NCBI GenBank assembly: GCA_964370855.1
Contig: CAYJMF010000166.1
Span: 1 to 7,720 of the forward strand
Direction of reading: 5' to 3'
DNA length: 7,720 nucleotides
DNA from: JAKLKS01 sp964370855
GTDB lineage: Bacteria; Planctomycetota; JAJSAM01; JAKLKS01
Shown here: one piece after another, positions 5,807 to 7,720 of the stretch
Numbering within the stretch: position 1 is the stretch's first letter
Layout: every line of letters begins with the position of its first letter
Made by a program: the position numbers and the translations under genes
Notes under the pieces: model-generated
What the model was told of the DNA's origin: nothing
What the model saw: the letters and a program-made list of their open reading frames with translations, nothing else
The model's database searches: none

Positions 5807-5827
5807 GGGGGCGGGGGAAGCCCCCCC
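5807..5827 (+). repeat. Small G/C hairpin between the ATPase and PDZ genes
   Basis: GGGGG (5813-5817) pairs with CCCCC (5821-5825) across the loop AAG, with extra G (5807-5811) and C (5826-5827) available for slipped pairing. It lies just after the ATPase stop and before the Shine-Dalgarno of the PDZ gene. No T-run follows. It may lower the level of the second gene or stabilise the first message; the function is inferred. Confidence 0.3.
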
Positions 5828-5850
5828 GTCCACCGCGCGTCCAAGGGGAC

Positions 5851-6891
5851 ATGAACCTCACCGCCCTCCGCAGGATCGTGATGCTCGGCTCCGCCGTCTC
5901 CCTCGCCGCCGCCGGGGGGGCCGCCTGGTTCGCCCTCCAGGCGAAGGCCGAGGCCCGCCCCCCGGAGGCGTGGGCCAAGGCCTTTCCCGTCAAGTCCGGA
6001 GGCGCCTCCGACCTCGACCACGAGAGGCTCGTCCCCCTCACCCAGTACATCGAGGTCACCCGCTGGCCCCAGGGGGAGATCCCGCCGAAGGTCGATCCCG
6101 CCGCGGCCAAGGCGCCGGAGGTCAAGGTCGATCCCTTCGAGACGAAGTACAGGCTCAACATGGCGCAGGTGGGCTCCCGCCCCGCGGACTCCTACGCCCA
6201 GTTGAAGCTCGGGTCGGGCGGGGACGCCTTCAGCATCGGCCTGGGGGAGAGGATCCCCGAGTCCCCCGGCGACACGAAGGTCAAGGCGTTCACCCCCTGG
6301 CGCCTGGACCGGGTCCAGGAGGGGCTGCCCACGAGGCCCGCGTCGGCCGTCTTCACCCACGTGGACACGGGGGAGCAGAAGACCCTTTCCGCCATCGTCG
6401 CCTCGGGCAGGCCGCTCGAAACGACGGGGGAAGGCGGGGGCCGGCCCCTCGACGGCGCCACCTCCACGGAGAAGGGCAAGCCCGACCGCGGGCAGCCGAG
6501 CCGGGTCATCCCCATCAAGGAGGACCGGGTCAAGGGGGAGTTCGAGTACGAGATCCCCGAGGAGGAGGTGGAGTGGCTGTCCTTCTACTCCGACGACGAG
6601 ATCAAGGACCTCGCCACCGAGGGGACCCGGGACGAGACCGGCAAGGCCGACGGCTTCCGCTTCAAGGCCGTCCCCGCCAACAGCCGCGCCTACGACATGG
6701 GGTTCCGCAGCGAGGACAAGATCGTCTCCGTCAACAACGAGACCGTGACCTCCACCGCCGACGCCCTCTCCAAGGGCCGGAGCCAGTACGACACCGGGGC
6801 GACGACCTTCCAGATCAAGGCGATCCGGAAGGGCAAGGAGGTCAACTTCACCTTCCACGCCCCGAAGAAGAAGGGCCGCGGCGGGAAGTAG
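5851..6891 (+). CDS. Membrane-anchored PDZ-domain protein, GspC-like
   Basis: A 346-residue protein with a short basic N-terminus (MNLTALRR), one hydrophobic segment (about 9-31) acting as an uncleaved anchor or signal, and the rest probably periplasmic. Residues 98-150 (YRLNMAQVGSRPADSYAQLK onward) may correspond to the homology region of type II secretion protein GspC. Residues 185-225 form a Gly/Pro/charged linker. The segment FEYEIPEEEVEWL, then GKADGFRFKAVPANSRAYDM (231-283), recalls the GspC lead-in to its PDZ domain. The PDZ domain itself runs about 266-336, with DKIVSVNNETVTS as the core strand and FQIKAIRKGKEV at the end. The tail is Lys/Gly-rich. There are no cysteines. AAGGGG lies just before the ATG. 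GspC links the inner-membrane platform to the outer-membrane secretin; here it follows a pilus-type ATPase, suggesting a partner role in pilus or secretion machinery. PDZ and anchor are well supported; GspC homology is tentative and the N-terminal half is divergent. Confidence 0.8.
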   Translation: MNLTALRRIVMLGSAVSLAAAGGAAWFALQAKAEARPPEAWAKAFPVKSGGASDLDHERLVPLTQYIEVTRWPQGEIPPKVDPAAAKAPEVKVDPFETKYRLNMAQVGSRPADSYAQLKLGSGGDAFSIGLGERIPESPGDTKVKAFTPWRLDRVQEGLPTRPASAVFTHVDTGEQKTLSAIVASGRPLETTGEGGGRPLDGATSTEKGKPDRGQPSRVIPIKEDRVKGEFEYEIPEEEVEWLSFYSDDEIKDLATEGTRDETGKADGFRFKAVPANSRAYDMGFRSEDKIVSVNNETVTSTADALSKGRSQYDTGATTFQIKAIRKGKEVNFTFHAPKKKGRGGK

Positions 6892-6931
6892 CAGGATCCC
6901 CGCCGCCCCCGGGGCGTCGTCCCACTCGGCC

Positions 6932-7717
6932 ATGAACGCCCCCTCCCTCGTCGTCTGGGACGTCGGCAACACCGCCCTCAAGGTGGTGGCCTTCGGCCCC
7001 CGCGGCGCCGTCCGCGGCGCCCTCCGCGTCCCCCTCCGCGTCCCCCTCGGGAACGGAGCACGACCCGAGGTGCTGGCGGCCTGCCTCCGGGAGTTCGACC
7101 GCCCCTCCGTCGTCGTCTCCGTGAACGACGCCGGCCTCGTTCTCCTCGAGGGGGCCCTCGGGCTCCCCCCGGTCCCCCTCCTCGGGCGCGATCTGCCCGT
7201 CGTCGCGGAGAACCGGACCGACGCCCCCGCGGAGACGGGGATCGATCGGCTCTGCGCCGCCGCCGCCGCCCACGCAAGGGCCCGGGGCGCGGCCGTGGCC
7301 GTGGGAGTCGGGACGGCCCTCACCGTGGACGCCGTGGACGGGACCGGCGCCTTCCTCGGCGGGGCCATCGGCCCCGGCCTCCGCTCCTCGGCGGCGGGCC
7401 TCGCCGCCGCGGCGCCCCGGCTCCCCTCCCCGGACTTCTCCCCGGGAGCGCCGGCCGGCTACCCCGGCAGGACGACGGCGGGGGCGCTCCGGGCAGGCTT
7501 CCTCCTCGGCTTCGCCGGCGCCGTGGATCGACTGGCCGCGGAGGCCTCCCGCGCCGCCGCCGGCGGGAGGCTCCCCCGGAGGCGGGGAGGGGGCCGGGTC
7601 CCCGTTTTCCTGCACGGGGGGGACGCCCCGCTGCTGATACCCCACCTCGGGACGGCGGGGATCCACGCACCGCATCTCGTGGCGGAGGGGGCGCGGGTGA
7701 TGCTGCTGCGGGGGTAG
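6932..7717 (+). CDS. coaX: Type III pantothenate kinase
   Basis: A 261-residue cytoplasmic enzyme of normal CoaX length that phosphorylates pantothenate with ATP, the first step of coenzyme A synthesis. Unlike CoaA it is not feedback-inhibited by CoA and needs a monovalent cation; these are family properties. ASKHA-fold motifs appear in order: phosphate-binding DVGNT (10-14), GIDR with D105 (103-106, the family GxDR whose Asp is thought to be catalytic), GTALTVD (127-133, usually GTATTID), GGAIGPGL (143-150), the GRTTAGALRAG helix (179-189) and HGGDAPLL (228-235, usually TGGDA). An Arg/Gly-rich loop (212-222) precedes the last motif. The ATG at 6932 is chosen because DVGNT follows at the usual distance; no Shine-Dalgarno is present. 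It lies 40 nt after the PDZ gene. The stop is at 7715-7717, three bases from the window end, so the gene is complete. In other genomes coaX often neighbours birA, which cannot be checked here. Confidence 0.93.
   Translation: MNAPSLVVWDVGNTALKVVAFGPRGAVRGALRVPLRVPLGNGARPEVLAACLREFDRPSVVVSVNDAGLVLLEGALGLPPVPLLGRDLPVVAENRTDAPAETGIDRLCAAAAAHARARGAAVAVGVGTALTVDAVDGTGAFLGGAIGPGLRSSAAGLAAAAPRLPSPDFSPGAPAGYPGRTTAGALRAGFLLGFAGAVDRLAAEASRAAAGGRLPRRRGGGRVPVFLHGGDAPLLIPHLGTAGIHAPHLVAEGARVMLLRG
7021..7044 (+). repeat. Two perfect 12-bp tandem repeats inside coaX
   Basis: CCTCCGCGTCCC occurs twice head to tail, encoding LRVP-LRVP (residues 31-38). The unit is a multiple of three, so slippage would add or remove four residues without a frameshift, in a region just after the first strands of the kinase fold. 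It is probably a local duplication in G/C-rich DNA without function. Confidence 0.6.
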
Positions 7718-7720
7718 GTG

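Noticed and set aside
6904..6916. Palindrome CGCCCCCGGGGCG before coaX
   Set aside because: It cannot form a hairpin with a workable loop, and such short G/C palindromes are expected often at this composition.
4341..6935. + strand open frame of 864 codons across the ATPase and PDZ genes
   Set aside because: Arg/Pro/His-rich shadow of the true frame; the ATPase motifs are all in the other frame.
3943..7368. Very long antisense open frame (1141 codons) opposite obg, the ATPase, the PDZ gene and coaX
   Set aside because: It spans four well-supported + strand genes and their gaps. Stop codons are simply rare at this GC content, and the translation shows no motif.
1..7720. CRISPR array, tRNA, insertion sequence, phage or defence genes
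   Set aside because: No spaced direct repeats, no T-loop signatures, no transposase-like or defence-like protein, and no change in base composition marking an insertion; the window is a core housekeeping locus.

Overview
The window is very GC-rich bacterial DNA. Strong G/C at third codon positions leaves long stop-free shadows in every frame. All seven recognisable genes lie on the + strand. Retraction-type pilus ATPase and GspC-like PDZ proteins point to a Gram-negative-type (diderm) cell. Lineage cannot be fixed by eye. The gene order and the bL27 N-terminus (MAHKKGQGS...) would fit a high-GC lineage such as Planctomycetota or a neighbouring deep phylum, but this is inference.

Left edge (1-505): no supportable gene. 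It holds a 44-nt imperfect hairpin at the extreme left end, a G-rich tract with G-quadruplex potential (92-133), a patch of pure G/C palindromes (281-362), and a promoter-like module just before the first gene.

RNA and ribosome block (506-4558): a radical-SAM-linked DUF2344 (TIGR03936-type) protein overlaps by 4 nt an RNase E/G family endonuclease. Then come rplU (bL21), rpmA (bL27) and obg, the classic L21-L27-Obg cluster. The RNase G catalytic aspartates (D311, D354) and zinc-link cysteines (C412, C415) have the same spacing as in the E. coli enzymes. The same promoter-like module (TTCYACCGC, 18-19 nt, TGCCTACACT) stands before both the DUF2344 gene and rplU. This suggests two co-regulated transcription units serving RNA maturation and ribosome assembly.

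Envelope block (4642-6891): a PilT/PilU-family ATPase with a PilU-like C-terminus is followed by a membrane-anchored PDZ protein resembling GspC of type II secretion. No other pilus or secretion gene is in view, so this pair is the least ordinary part of the window.

Right end (6932-7717): a complete type III pantothenate kinase (coaX), the first step of coenzyme A synthesis.

No tRNA, rRNA, CRISPR array, insertion sequence or phage gene was seen. The window reads as a conserved core locus. The points worth checking are the duplicated promoter module, genes starting without a Shine-Dalgarno sequence, the PilU/GspC-like pair, and the unusual Obg tail.
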